A DNA stretch of 64,000 nucleotides, from assembly GCF_000317305.3 (NCBI RefSeq), contig NC_023036.2, positions 3,658,001 to 3,722,000 of the forward strand, read 5' to 3'. The stretch's first letter is position 1; each line of letters begins with the position of its first letter. Origin of the DNA: Mycolicibacterium neoaurum VKM Ac-1815D. GTDB taxonomy: Bacteria > Actinomycetota > Actinomycetes > Mycobacteriales > Mycobacteriaceae. Both the position numbers and the translations under genes were made by a program. Positions 1 through 8,428 of this stretch are shown here, piece after piece. The notes beneath the pieces were generated by a model, which searched no databases, was not told where the DNA came from, and worked only from the letters and a program-made list of their open reading frames with translations.

Positions 1-342
1 GAGTCCTGCTGGGATCTGGTCAACGAGGAGGAACGTCAGTGGTATGTCGGCGTCGACGCCACCGGTTTCGGCGTCCCACCGATGCCGTTCTTCGACGACC
101 GCGCGACCGCGCACCCGTTGGCCACCGTCCTGCAGCCGCTGCGACTCGACGGCGATCTGAACCGGTTTCGTCGACGGGTCTTCATCTACGCCCTGGGCTG
201 GCCGGGTGATTCGCCGCTGCGGCCCTCCTACGAACGGGTGCGTGACGACCCGAGCTGGGTGGTCCACGAGCTCGACGGCAAGCACAATCTCATGCGCGAC
301 AACCCCGACGATCTGCTGCGCATCCTGCTGGGCTCGACCTGA
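1..342 (+). CDS. alpha/beta hydrolase, C-terminal end (5' truncated by window)
   Basis: The reading frame is open from the first base to the TGA at 340-342, so only about the last 113 residues of a longer protein are present. The ending HNLMRDNPDDLLRILL is typical of the C-terminus of alpha/beta-fold hydrolases, where the His before NLMRD is the usual catalytic triad histidine. The nucleophile and acid residues would lie outside the window. Substrate cannot be inferred. It lies 50 bp upstream of the DUF35/thiolase pair on the same strand and could belong to the same lipid-related transcription unit (inference). Confidence 0.7.
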   Translation, partial: ESCWDLVNEEERQWYVGVDATGFGVPPMPFFDDRATAHPLATVLQPLRLDGDLNRFRRRVFIYALGWPGDSPLRPSYERVRDDPSWVVHELDGKHNLMRDNPDDLLRILLGST

Positions 343-392
343 GAACTGCAACACGTTTCAGTTTTGCGCTCGGTCTGGGTATTCTGACGTCC

Positions 393-833
393 GTGCCAGC
401 AGCATCGACAGCTCCCGCGGTGGAAGGGTGGTTCGCCACCGATGAGTCCGGGGCCACGCATCTGATCGGCGGTAAGTGCACCGCGTGTGCCACCTATGTC
501 TTCCCACCCCGGGAAAACAACTGCCCCAACCCCGGCTGCGACAGCGACACCCTGGCCCTGGTGCCGTTGTCACGGCGCGGCACCGTATGGAGCTACACCG
601 AAAACCGCTACGCCCCACCCCCGCCCTATCCCTCCCCCGATCCCTTCGAACCCTTCGCCGTCGCCGCGGTCGAACTGGCCGCCGAAGGACTGATCGTGCT
701 CGGCAAAGTCGTCGAAGGCACCCTGGCCGCCGACCTGAAGGTCGGGATGGAAATGGAACTGACCACCATGACCCTCTACACCGACGACGACGGCACCGCA
801 CGCACCACCCACGCCTGGAGGATCGCTCAGTAA
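393..833 (+). CDS. DUF35 zinc-ribbon/OB-fold protein, thiolase partner
   Basis: A 146-residue protein starting at GTG 393. Near the N-terminus four cysteines (C29, C32, C44, C49; C-x2-C and C-x4-C) form the rubredoxin-like zinc ribbon of DUF35 proteins, and the remainder fits the OB-fold acyl-CoA-associated domain. Its stop codon overlaps the ATG of the next gene (TAATG), so the two proteins are probably made together. In actinobacteria, DUF35 proteins commonly form complexes with SCP2-type thiolases or aldolases in sterol and lipid catabolism (established for ChsH2/Ltp2-type systems). Rv1628c of M. tuberculosis is the likely counterpart. The substrate is unknown. Confidence 0.8.
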   Translation: MPAASTAPAVEGWFATDESGATHLIGGKCTACATYVFPPRENNCPNPGCDSDTLALVPLSRRGTVWSYTENRYAPPPPYPSPDPFEPFAVAAVELAAEGLIVLGKVVEGTLAADLKVGMEMELTTMTLYTDDDGTARTTHAWRIAQ

Positions 834-2032
834 TGGCAACCGAACCGGTATACATCCTCGGCGCAGGCATGCACCCCTGGGGCAAATGGGGACGCGACTT
901 CACCGAATACGGCGTCGTCGCCGCCCGCGCTGCCCTGACCGAAGCAGGCCTGGACTGGCGCCAAATCCAACTCGTCGCCGGCGCAGACACCATCCGCAAC
1001 GGCTACCCCGGCTTCGTCGCCGGGGCCACCTTCACCCAAAAACTCGGCTGGAACGGCATCCCCATCACCTCCAGCTACGCCGCCTGCGCCTCCGGATCCC
1101 AAGCCCTACAATCCGCCCGCGCCCACATCCTGGCCGGCCTCTGCGACGTCGCCCTGGTCATCGGCGCCGACACCACCCCCAAAGGCTTCTTCGCCCCCGT
1201 CGGCGGCGAACGCCGCAACGACCCCGACTGGCAACGCTTCCACCTCATCGGCGCCACCAACACCGTCTACTTCGCCATGCTCGCCCGACGCCGCATGGAC
1301 CTCTACGGCGCCACCGTCGAAGACTTCGCGAACGTCAAAGTCAAAAACGCCCGCCACGGCCTGAACAACCCCCACGCCCGCTACCGCAAAGAAGCCACCA
1401 TCGACGACGTCCTGGCCTCCCCCGTCGTCTCCGACCCACTACGGCTGCTCGACATCTGCGCCACCAGCGACGGCGCCGCCGCCGTCATCGTCGCCTCCAA
1501 GGCGTTCACCGAGAAGCACCTCGGTTCGGTTGCCGGTGTCCCGTCCGTGCGCGCGGTCAGCCTGCAATCCCCCCAATACCCCCAACACCTACCCGAACTC
1601 CCCGATATCGCCACCGACTCCACCGCGGTCGTGCCCGGGCCGGATCGGGTGTTCAAAGACCAAATCCTCGACGCCGCTTACGCCGAAGCCGGCATCGGAC
1701 CCGAAGACCTCTCCCTGGCCGAGGTCTACGACCTATCCACCGCACTGGAACTCGACTGGTACGAACACCTCGGACTCTGCGCCAAAGGCGACGCCGAACA
1801 CCTGCTGCGCTCCGGCGCCACCACCATCGGCGGCAAAATCCCGGTCAACCCCTCCGGGGGCCTTGCCTCCTTCGGCGAAGCCATCCCCGCCCAAGCCATC
1901 GCCCAAATCTGCGAACTCACCTGGCAACTCAAAGGCCAAGCCACCGGCCGCCAAATCGAAAACGCCACCGTCGGCATCACCGCCAACCAAGGCCTCTTCG
2001 GCCACGGCTCCTCCGTCATCATCGCCACCTAA
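833..2032 (+). CDS. lipid-transfer-protein-type thiolase (SCP2-thiolase family)
   Basis: A 399-residue thiolase-superfamily enzyme. The start ATG at 833 overlaps the DUF35 stop. The nucleophilic cysteine is C85 in AACASGS; the C-terminal half carries NPSGGLASFGE and the ending NQGLFGHGSS, both typical of the lipid-carrier (Ltp) branch rather than classical acetyl-CoA acetyltransferases. Members act on acyl-CoA or sterol-derived CoA thioesters together with DUF35 partners. It resembles Rv1627c. Codon use is odd: most of the gene prefers CAA, AAA and GAA, but a patch at about 1498-1556 and another near 1630-1660 uses the G-ending codons typical of its neighbours, suggesting mosaic origin. Confidence 0.85.
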   Translation: MATEPVYILGAGMHPWGKWGRDFTEYGVVAARAALTEAGLDWRQIQLVAGADTIRNGYPGFVAGATFTQKLGWNGIPITSSYAACASGSQALQSARAHILAGLCDVALVIGADTTPKGFFAPVGGERRNDPDWQRFHLIGATNTVYFAMLARRRMDLYGATVEDFANVKVKNARHGLNNPHARYRKEATIDDVLASPVVSDPLRLLDICATSDGAAAVIVASKAFTEKHLGSVAGVPSVRAVSLQSPQYPQHLPELPDIATDSTAVVPGPDRVFKDQILDAAYAEAGIGPEDLSLAEVYDLSTALELDWYEHLGLCAKGDAEHLLRSGATTIGGKIPVNPSGGLASFGEAIPAQAIAQICELTWQLKGQATGRQIENATVGITANQGLFGHGSSVIIAT

Positions 2033-2064
2033 CGCCGATCCCCCACCGGGCCGCGACGCCACTG

Positions 2065-2077
2065 CACGCACGCTCGC
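2065..2077 (+). repeat. 13-bp repeat, copy upstream of DUF167 gene
   Basis: CACGCACGCTCGC occurs here and again at 2369-2381, with a near-identical inverted copy at 2321-2333. The copies bracket the small DUF167 gene. The copy here lies 15 bp before the GTG start. Confidence 0.6.
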
Positions 2078-2091
2078 GCAAAGATGGTGTC

Positions 2092-2319
2092 GTGAGCGAG
2101 AGCGTCGTCGTACGGGTCAAACCCGGCAGCCGCAAGGGTCCGCTCGTCGAGGTCGGTGATGACGGGGAGCTGACCGTCTATGTGCCCGAGCGCGCGGTGG
2201 ACGGAAAGGCCAACGCGGCCGTCACCAAGCTGCTCGCCGCCCATCTGGGGGTACCGCGCAGTCGGCTGGAGCTGGTGTCCGGGGCAACCGCGCGGGTGAA
2301 GCGATACCGCATCGCCTGA
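2092..2319 (+). CDS. DUF167 / YggU-family protein
   Basis: A 75-residue protein beginning at GTG 2092 and ending in TGA at 2317. The central DGKANAAVTKLLA and the preceding P-E-R-AVDG segment are the hallmark of the DUF167 (UPF0235, YggU) family: small alpha/beta proteins of unknown function, usually 75-110 residues, so this is a short but complete member. No ATG is in frame. It is bracketed by copies of a 13-bp repeat and converges on livF. Confidence 0.8.
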   Translation: MSESVVVRVKPGSRKGPLVEVGDDGELTVYVPERAVDGKANAAVTKLLAAHLGVPRSRLELVSGATARVKRYRIA

Positions 2320-2320
2320 C

Positions 2321-2381
2321 GTGAGCGTGCGTGAACTCCGCCGCGAACCCGGCGAGTCGGGCTGCAGACACGCACGCTCGC
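2321..2381. repeat. inverted repeat between convergent DUF167 and livF genes
   Basis: GTGAGCGTGCGTG at 2321-2333 pairs 12 of 13 bases with CACGCACGCTCGC at 2369-2381, leaving a 35-nt loop. It fills most of the 84-bp gap between two convergent genes and may act as a transcription barrier for both strands. There is no T-run, so a classical intrinsic terminator is not shown. Confidence 0.5.
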
Positions 2382-2403
2382 CGGAAAGTGGGAACAGGGG
2401 CAG

Positions 2404-3153
2404 TTAGGCGACGCCGAGATAGGCGGCGCGGATGCTGTCGTCGTGCAGCAGGTCGCGGGCGACCCCGGTGCGGGTCACCTCACCGGTCTCCAGGATGTAC
2501 GCGCGGTCCGAACGGCTGAGCGCCTGCTGGGCGTTCTGCTCGACCAGCAGCACCGTCGTGCCCTGACTGTTGATCTCGGAGATGATCTTGAAGATCTGCG
2601 ATATCACCATGGGCGCCAACCCCATCGACGGCTCGTCGAGCAACAGCACCTTGGGCCGCGCCATCAGCGCCCGACCGATGGCCAGCATCTGCTGTTCCCC
2701 ACCGGAGAGCGTGCCACCGACCTGCGCGCGTCGTTCGGCCAACCGCGGGAACGTCGTCAGCACCCAGTCGAGCTTCTCGTCATGTTCGGCCTTGGACGGG
2801 AATTTGCGCCCGTAGCAACCCATCTCGAGATTCTCGATGATGGTCATGCCGGGAAACACCCCGCGACCCTCGGGAGCCTGGATGAGTCCGTCGGCAACCC
2901 GCTTGTGCGCCTTGACCTTGCTGATGTCGACGCCGTCGAACCAGACCGAGCCCGAGGTCAACGAGAGCAGACCCGAAATGGCCCGCATCATGGTGGTCTT
3001 GCCTGCGCCGTTGGATCCCAGCAGGGTCACCAACTCGCCTTCGTGCACGGTCAGCGACACACCGTTGAGGGCTCGGATCCTGCCGTAGTGCACGACGATA
3101 TCGCGCACCTCGAGCAGGACCTTGCGGGTATCGACCTCATGCGAGTTCGTCAT
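2404..3153 (-). CDS. livF: branched-chain amino acid ABC transporter ATPase LivF
   Basis: A 249-residue ABC ATPase at the promoter-distal end of a five-gene liv operon. Walker A is GSNGAGKTT, the signature LSGGEQQML, and Walker B KVLLLDEP followed by SMGLAP, the combination found in LivF. It would energise uptake through LivHM with LivG, using substrate delivered by the lipoprotein LivK. Its ATG (3153) lies 17 nt inside livG, so it is translationally coupled. Substrate in this subfamily can be leucine, isoleucine or valine but also urea or short amides; the sequence alone does not settle this. Confidence 0.88.
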   Translation of the reverse strand: MTNSHEVDTRKVLLEVRDIVVHYGRIRALNGVSLTVHEGELVTLLGSNGAGKTTMMRAISGLLSLTSGSVWFDGVDISKVKAHKRVADGLIQAPEGRGVFPGMTIIENLEMGCYGRKFPSKAEHDEKLDWVLTTFPRLAERRAQVGGTLSGGEQQMLAIGRALMARPKVLLLDEPSMGLAPMVISQIFKIISEINSQGTTVLLVEQNAQQALSRSDRAYILETGEVTRTGVARDLLHDDSIRAAYLGVA

Positions 3154-3988
3154 CGGGCACTCCCAGGTAAGCGGCGATGACCGCCGGATCCTCGCGGATT
3201 TCTGCGGGCAGGCCGTCGGCGATCTTGCGGCCGAACTCCAGCACCACGATGCGGTCGGTCACCCCCATCACCAGCCGCATGTCGTGTTCGATCAACAACA
3301 CGGTGTACCCGTCATCGCGGATCTTGCGAATCAGGTCGATCAGGGCCGACTTCTCGCTCGGGTTGAACCCGGCCGCGGGCTCGTCGAGGCACAACAGCTT
3401 CGGTTCGGTGGCCAGTGCCCTGGCGATCTCCAGGCGACGCTGATCACCGTAGGGCAGATTCTTCGCCTTCTCCTCACCACGATGGGCGATCCCCACGAAG
3501 TGCAGCAACGCCGCCGAACGCTCGATGGCCGACTTCTCTTCCCGGCGGTGCCTACTCGACCGGAACAGGGCGCCGGGCACCGAGGTGTGGTGCCGCGCAT
3601 CGGTGCCCACCATGACGTTCTCCAGCGCCGTCATCTCACCGAACAGCCGGATGTTCTGGAAGGTCCGCGCGATGCCGAGGCGGGTGATCTGGTGGCGTTT
3701 GATACGCCCGATGGGTGACCCGTCGAAGGTCACCGATCCCGAACTGGGCCGGTACACCCCGGTGATGGCGTTGAAGCAGGTGGTCTTTCCCGCACCGTTG
3801 GGTCCGATGAGGCCCAGGATCTCACCGCGTCTGATGTCGAACGTCACCGCGTCCAGGGCGGTCAGGCCACCGAACTTGACCGTGAGATCGTTGGTCTGCA
3901 ACAGGATGTCGCCCTGGTCGGTCTGGATCTCACGGTGCACGCCGGCGATCTCGGCGACGTTGTCCTCGAAGTTCTCCGGCGCGCTCAT
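3137..3988 (-). CDS. livG: branched-chain amino acid ABC transporter ATPase LivG
   Basis: A 283-residue ATPase starting at the ATG that overlaps the livM stop by 4 nt. Walker A is GPNGAGKTT, followed by CFNAITGVYRPSSG, which is characteristic of LivG; Walker B is KLLCLDEPAAG, and the segment after Walker B reads FNPSEKSALIDLIRKI. The residue before that stretch fits the LivG pattern AAGxNPxE. An open frame extends upstream over livM to 4522, but that part is a shadow of livM. It pairs with LivF as the second nucleotide-binding subunit. Confidence 0.88.
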   Translation of the reverse strand: MSAPENFEDNVAEIAGVHREIQTDQGDILLQTNDLTVKFGGLTALDAVTFDIRRGEILGLIGPNGAGKTTCFNAITGVYRPSSGSVTFDGSPIGRIKRHQITRLGIARTFQNIRLFGEMTALENVMVGTDARHHTSVPGALFRSSRHRREEKSAIERSAALLHFVGIAHRGEEKAKNLPYGDQRRLEIARALATEPKLLCLDEPAAGFNPSEKSALIDLIRKIRDDGYTVLLIEHDMRLVMGVTDRIVVLEFGRKIADGLPAEIREDPAVIAAYLGVPDDELA

Positions 3989-5154
3989 TTGGCCGACTCC
4001 ATGTCGGTCGGGTTGGCCCGCAACAGTTTTCGTGCCGCCTTCGCGTATGTCAGGAGGTGTTGACGGGCCGGGAACAGGCCCTGGGGCCGGAAGATCATGA
4101 GCACCACCAGCGCCAGTCCGAAGAAGAGGTACTTGAGGTTGCCCATGTCGATGCCGAGGAAGTGCACACCGAGCAGTCGGTTCGGCAGGTAGACGATGAT
4201 GAACGCGCCGAGGATGACACCCAGTTTGTTGCCCTGCCCGCCGAGCACGACGGCGCACAGGAACAGCATCGAGTTGATGATGTTGAAGGTGGGCGGTGCG
4301 ACGTACTGGACCTGGCCCGCGTACAGCGCACCGGACAGTCCTCCGATGGCCGCGCCGATGGTGAACGCCCAGAGCTTGAACTTGAATGCGTTGACGCCCA
4401 TGACCTCGGCAGCGTCTTCGTCCTCGCGGACCGCGATCCACGCGCGGCCGACGCGGCTGCGCTCGAGGTTCCCGACGAGCAGCAGGATGATGACGACGAG
4501 CACGAGACCCAGCCAGAACCACCAGGTTCCGTAGTTGGTGTCACCGCCGGAGTTGGATACCGAGAACACGCCCTCTGGGTGCTGCTCGGTTTCCAGGAAG
4601 TGCGGGAAGGCCACCTCGTTGAGGCCGCGCGGGCCGTTGGTGACATCGGAGAGGTTGTCGGCGAGCAACCGGATGATCTCGCCGAACCCGAGGGTGACGA
4701 TGGCCAGGTAGTCGCCGCGCAGCCGCAGCGTCGGGGTGCCGAGGATCAAACCACTGAGCGCGGTGATCGCCATCGCGATGGGCAGGCAGGACACCCAGGC
4801 CCACGGCGTGCTGAAGAAGCCCGAGGCGCTCATCTGGTTCCACGGACTCTCCGGGCTGGTCAGCAGCGCCACCGTATAGGCACCCACGGCATAGAACCCG
4901 ACATAGCCGAGGTCCAGCAGTCCGGCCTGACCGACCACCACGTTGAGCCCGATGGCGATGATGGCGATCATCGCGAACTGCGCCATCGTGCCACCGAAGC
5001 TGATGCCCGGTGTGTCGATGAAACCCGGTGTGAAAAGCGGTGAAAGCGCCAACCCGGTGAACAGCACGACGCCGAACACCCATTTCTGCGGGCGATTCAG
5101 ACCGTCCCACCAGTCCATGACCTTCGCCCAGGGGCTAGCCGTGCCGTCGCTCAT
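3985..5154 (-). CDS. livM: branched-chain amino acid ABC transporter permease LivM
   Basis: A 389-residue membrane protein. The block GLNVVVGQAGLLDLGYVGFYAVGAY is the diagnostic LivM/LivH permease motif (split here for length: GLNVVVGQAG then LLDLGYVGF). A cytoplasmic loop with AWIAVREDEDAAEVMG is the coupling region that contacts the ATPases. Ten or so hydrophobic segments are evident. The N-terminal roughly 35 residues before the first helix and the C-terminal cytoplasmic tail are slightly extended. It overlaps livH and livG by 4 nt on either side. Confidence 0.88.
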   Translation of the reverse strand: MSDGTASPWAKVMDWWDGLNRPQKWVFGVVLFTGLALSPLFTPGFIDTPGISFGGTMAQFAMIAIIAIGLNVVVGQAGLLDLGYVGFYAVGAYTVALLTSPESPWNQMSASGFFSTPWAWVSCLPIAMAITALSGLILGTPTLRLRGDYLAIVTLGFGEIIRLLADNLSDVTNGPRGLNEVAFPHFLETEQHPEGVFSVSNSGGDTNYGTWWFWLGLVLVVIILLLVGNLERSRVGRAWIAVREDEDAAEVMGVNAFKFKLWAFTIGAAIGGLSGALYAGQVQYVAPPTFNIINSMLFLCAVVLGGQGNKLGVILGAFIIVYLPNRLLGVHFLGIDMGNLKYLFFGLALVVLMIFRPQGLFPARQHLLTYAKAARKLLRANPTDMESAK

Positions 5155-6161
5155 ACGCGTGCCTTTCCGAGGCTCTCACCCAGGATGCCGGTCGGTCTGA
5201 CCAACAACACCAGCACGAGCAGGACGAAGGCGACCACATCGCGCCACTGGGTGCCGAAGACGGCCTGCCCGTAGTTCTCCATCACCCCGAGCAGCAATCC
5301 GCCGAGCAGTGCGCCGCGCAGATTGCCGATACCGCCGAGCACCGCCGCCGAGAAGGCCTTGATCCCGAGCAGGAATCCGCCGGAGTAGATGATGCCCTGG
5401 GGCACCTTCAACGTGTACAGCAGGGCCGCGGCACCGGCGAGCAGGCCGCCGATCAGGAAGGTCGTCATGATGACCCGCTCCCGCGAAACCCCCATCAGGG
5501 TGGCGGTATTGGGGTCCTGCGCGACGGCGCGCACCCCGCGTCCCAGCTTGGTCCGGTTCAGCGCCAGATCGGTGAGCAGCGCCAGCACCAGCGCCGCCCC
5601 GATGATGACGATGGTGGTGTTGGAGATCGCCACCCCGAAGATCTCGAACTGGGTTCTGGGCTGCACCAACACGATCGGTTGTTGGGCGTTGGGTCCGCCA
5701 TAGCCGGGGATCAGCGTCGGCAGGATGAACAGCACGAATTGCTGCAGGACGAAGGACATGCCGATGGCGGTGATGAGGAAGGTCAGCGCACGGGCGTTTC
5801 GTTTGCGCAGCGGGCGGTAGGCGATGAATTCCAACCCCACCGCCGCACCGCCGGAGACCAGCATGGCGAACAGCATGGCCACGGCCAGGTACAGGATCGT
5901 CAGCGCGATGCCCTTGTTGTAGGCATTACCGCTCGGGGTGAAGCCCAGGATGACGTCGAGGGCGAAGTAGGCACCGAACATCCCCAGCATGAAGATCTCG
6001 GAATGCGCGAAGTTGATCAGTCGCAGCACACCGAAGACGAGCGTGTAGCCGACGGCGACCAATGCATAGATCGCGCCCCATGACAGGCCGTCGATCGTCA
6101 ACTGCCAGAAGCTGTCGACCAGCGCACCGACGTTGAAATTGATGTTGGCGGCCAAGTTCAT
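5151..6161 (-). CDS. livH: branched-chain amino acid ABC transporter permease LivH
   Basis: A 336-residue permease with an N-terminal WGAIYALVAVGYTLVFGVLR segment, the typical LivH opening that leads into a conserved INFAHSE motif. A later RAVAQDPNTATLMGVS segment is the coupling loop for the ATPases. It is the first gene of the livHMGF block after the hairpin that separates it from livK, and its stop overlaps the livM start (ATGA). Confidence 0.88.
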   Translation of the reverse strand: MNLAANINFNVGALVDSFWQLTIDGLSWGAIYALVAVGYTLVFGVLRLINFAHSEIFMLGMFGAYFALDVILGFTPSGNAYNKGIALTILYLAVAMLFAMLVSGGAAVGLEFIAYRPLRKRNARALTFLITAIGMSFVLQQFVLFILPTLIPGYGGPNAQQPIVLVQPRTQFEIFGVAISNTTIVIIGAALVLALLTDLALNRTKLGRGVRAVAQDPNTATLMGVSRERVIMTTFLIGGLLAGAAALLYTLKVPQGIIYSGGFLLGIKAFSAAVLGGIGNLRGALLGGLLLGVMENYGQAVFGTQWRDVVAFVLLVLVLLVRPTGILGESLGKARV

Positions 6162-6213
6162 CCGGGACGGGGCTCCTCAGTGTGTCGTGGGCTCGCAATG
6201 GTCCGAGACGAAC

Positions 6214-6251
6214 GAAGCGCGTCCGAGGGCAGGCGCTCCCGGACGCGCTTC
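6214..6251 (-). terminator. hairpin between livK and livH, possible attenuator
   Basis: GAAGCGCGTCCG (6214-6225) and CGGACGCGCTTC (6240-6251) form a perfect 12-bp stem with a 14-nt loop, 10 bp beyond the livK stop. No T-run follows, so it could be partial termination or a 3' stabiliser that keeps livK mRNA more abundant than the permease/ATPase genes, a common arrangement for binding-protein genes (inference). Confidence 0.6.
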
Positions 6252-6261
6252 GCGTCGGCGA

Positions 6262-7473
6262 TTACTGGACGTCGTACACCCAGATCAGCGTGGAGGTGAG
6301 TTCACCCACGGGCGTCCACTGGTATTCGCGGGCGACTCCCTGCCCCTTGTAGTTGCGCACGTAGTCCAGCAAGGCCGGCCGGGTGATGGCACCCGAGTCG
6401 ATGCCCTTGAGCAGGATGGTGCCCAGGTCGTAACCCTCGGTGCTGTACGTGCCGGGTTCCTGCCCGAACTTGTCGGTGTATTCCTGGGCGAAGCTGCCGG
6501 TGGCCGGGCCGCACGGGCAGGCCAGCAGCGCGCCCTTGGCGGACTCGCCCGCCTGCTTGACGAACTCGTTGTCCTTGCTGCCGTCGGCACTGACGAAGGT
6601 GCCGCCGAAGCCACTGTCACGCAGCTGCTGCACCAGCGGGGCGGCCTCCGCGTAGTACCCGCCGAAGAACACCGAATCCGGTGCGGCGCCGTTGATCTGG
6701 GTCACCGCGGCGGAGAAGTCCTTATCGCCCTTCTTGACCGAGATGTTGCAGGCTGAATCGGCGACCGGGCCGAGCGTGTCGCGCACCGCGGTGGCCAGGC
6801 CCAGACCGTAGTCGGTGCTGTCGTCGACGACGCAGACCTTCTTGTGGCCCAGCGTGTTCTTGAGGTAGTTGGCGACCGAGGGTCCCTGGACACCGTCGTT
6901 GGCCAAGCCGCGGAAGAAGGTCTTCCAGCCGTTCTCCGAGAGCGTGACGTTGGTGGCCGATGCGGTGACCGCGGCAAGGCCGGCCTGGTCGAACACGCCG
7001 CCGGTGGCCTTGGTCTCGCCGGAGAAGGCCGGGCCGATCAGACCGATCGTGTACTGGTCCTCGATGATGCGCGGGGCGATGTTCGACGCCTTCTGCGGAT
7101 CGCCCTCGGTGTCGAAGGTCTTCAGCTGCACCTGGCAACCCGGGTTGGCGGCGTTGTGCTTGTCGACGGCGAGCTGGACGCCGTTGCGGATGTTGATGCC
7201 CAGCGCGGCGTCCGGACCGTTGAGCGCACCGGCCATCGCGAGCGACACCGGCGGGCAGCTCGCCTTACCGTCCCCGGCGGGATCGGCCGGGGTCGCGCCT
7301 GCTGTCGCGGCGACCTCACCGCCGTTCTCGTCGATCTGGACCTTCTCGACGATCTTCAGATTCGTCTGAGCCGCCTCCTCTTCGGGTGTGCTCTGGCTGC
7401 AGCCGGCAATAGCCAGCGCCATCAGACTCGCCCCGCCGAGCGCAAATGCCTTGCGTGCCACGTGACCGCGCAC
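6262..7473 (-). CDS. livK: branched-chain amino acid ABC transporter substrate-binding lipoprotein LivK
   Basis: A 403-residue periplasmic binding protein. The signal peptide ends in the lipobox LAIAGC at about residues 20-25, so it should be acylated and tethered outside the membrane. The rest fits the type I periplasmic binding fold of the Leu/Ile/Val family (for example IGLIGPAFSGETKA and VCVVDDSTDYGLG). The start is GTG 7473, preceded by a strong GGAGG six bases upstream. It is the first gene of the operon and is separated from livH by a hairpin. A linker of about 50 residues rich in Ala, Glu and Gly lies between the lipid anchor and the binding domain. Confidence 0.88.
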   Translation of the reverse strand: MRGHVARKAFALGGASLMALAIAGCSQSTPEEEAAQTNLKIVEKVQIDENGGEVAATAGATPADPAGDGKASCPPVSLAMAGALNGPDAALGINIRNGVQLAVDKHNAANPGCQVQLKTFDTEGDPQKASNIAPRIIEDQYTIGLIGPAFSGETKATGGVFDQAGLAAVTASATNVTLSENGWKTFFRGLANDGVQGPSVANYLKNTLGHKKVCVVDDSTDYGLGLATAVRDTLGPVADSACNISVKKGDKDFSAAVTQINGAAPDSVFFGGYYAEAAPLVQQLRDSGFGGTFVSADGSKDNEFVKQAGESAKGALLACPCGPATGSFAQEYTDKFGQEPGTYSTEGYDLGTILLKGIDSGAITRPALLDYVRNYKGQGVAREYQWTPVGELTSTLIWVYDVQ

Positions 7474-7656
7474 GTCTCACCTCCGGTTCCCTGTTCTCCG
7501 TCAGGCATCTTCGGAACGGCCGGAACGGCCGAATCTGGCGATGCTTCGCCGACGACCTTAGCCACTACATCGCCGTATCGCGTGCTGTTCGGCGACGTGT
7601 GGCGCGGATCGGCTCGCCGAGGAGCCCAAAGAGCGGGGTCGGAAACGCAGTCTTAA

Positions 7657-7674
7657 CCCGCGGTGTCGCGCGGG
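7657..7674 (-). terminator. hairpin just downstream of pdtaR
   Basis: CCCGCG (7657-7662) and CGCGGG (7669-7674) form a 6-bp stem with a 6-nt loop five bases after the pdtaR stop. In the direction of transcription it is followed by TTAAGA, so only a short T stretch. It is a candidate weak terminator separating pdtaR from the livK promoter region (7474-7656), in which I recognise no clear -35/-10 pair. Confidence 0.45.
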
Positions 7675-7678
7675 GGCA

Positions 7679-8317
7679 TTACTTCTGCGGTTCGGCGGCG
7701 TCCTCGCCGGGGGCGTCCAGCGTCTCCAGCACCACCTCGGCCACGCGTTTCATCGTGGTGCGCCGGTCCATGGCGGCCCGCTGGATCCATTTGAACGCCT
7801 CGGGCTCGGTCATCCCCTGGTTGGCCTGCAACAGCCCCTTGGCGCGCTCGACGAGCTTGCGTGTCTCCAGCCGCTCCGAGAGGGTGGCCACCTCGTTCTC
7901 CAGCGCCGAGATCTCGCTGAACCGGCTGACGGCCAGCTCTATCGCCGGGATCAGGTCGGTGATGGAGAAGGGTTTGACCAGATAGGCCATCGCCCCCGCG
8001 TCACGGGCGCGTTCGACGAGTTCGCGCTGGGAGAAGGCCGTCAGGATGACGATCGGGGCAATGCGTTTGGCGGCGATCTCGGAGGCGGCGTCGATACCGT
8101 CACGGCGCGGCATCTTCACATCCATGATCACCAGGTCCGGGGTCAGGCTCTCGGCGAGGTCGACGGCCTCCTGACCGTCACCGGCCTGGCCCACCACCTC
8201 ATACCCTTCGTCACGCAGCATCTCGGCGAGGTCCATCCGGATCAACGCTTCGTCTTCGGCGATCAGCACGCGTCGCGCGGCGGAGGCTTCGGTCATGGAT
8301 GCCATCATGGCTGACAT
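7679..8317 (-). CDS. pdtaR: ANTAR-domain response regulator PdtaR
   Basis: A receiver domain (about residues 15-130; phosphoacceptor D66 in VIMDVKMP, acidic pocket EDE at 21-23, KPFS switch lysine) followed by a C-terminal ANTAR RNA-binding domain (KLVERAKGLLQ to MKRVAEVVL). ANTAR regulators bind tandem stem-loops in nascent RNA and prevent termination. The protein is very close to Rv1626, which is phosphorylated by the PdtaS kinase encoded elsewhere. Several start codons lie close together (8317, 8308, 8305, 8296); 8317 is chosen to match the usual length of about 205-212 residues. It is divergent from the tRNA gene. Confidence 0.9.
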   Translation of the reverse strand: MSAMMASMTEASAARRVLIAEDEALIRMDLAEMLRDEGYEVVGQAGDGQEAVDLAESLTPDLVIMDVKMPRRDGIDAASEIAAKRIAPIVILTAFSQRELVERARDAGAMAYLVKPFSITDLIPAIELAVSRFSEISALENEVATLSERLETRKLVERAKGLLQANQGMTEPEAFKWIQRAAMDRRTTMKRVAEVVLETLDAPGEDAAEPQK

Positions 8318-8428
8318 TGTGTCGCGATTGCCGACATCGGGCGACCGCGGGGTGAACAAGGCCCAGCCGGTCCCTGCGGTCAAGGCACCCACACGCATCC
8401 CTTAAAGTAGGAGACCGCAGGAACGCTC

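Noticed and set aside
4057..5043. 328-codon open frame antisense to livM
   Set aside because: His/Asp/Glu-rich shadow; livM is strongly supported.
7524..7542. Direct repeat CGGAACGGC upstream of livK as an operator
   Set aside because: Two short GC-rich copies only, without a matching known regulator site.
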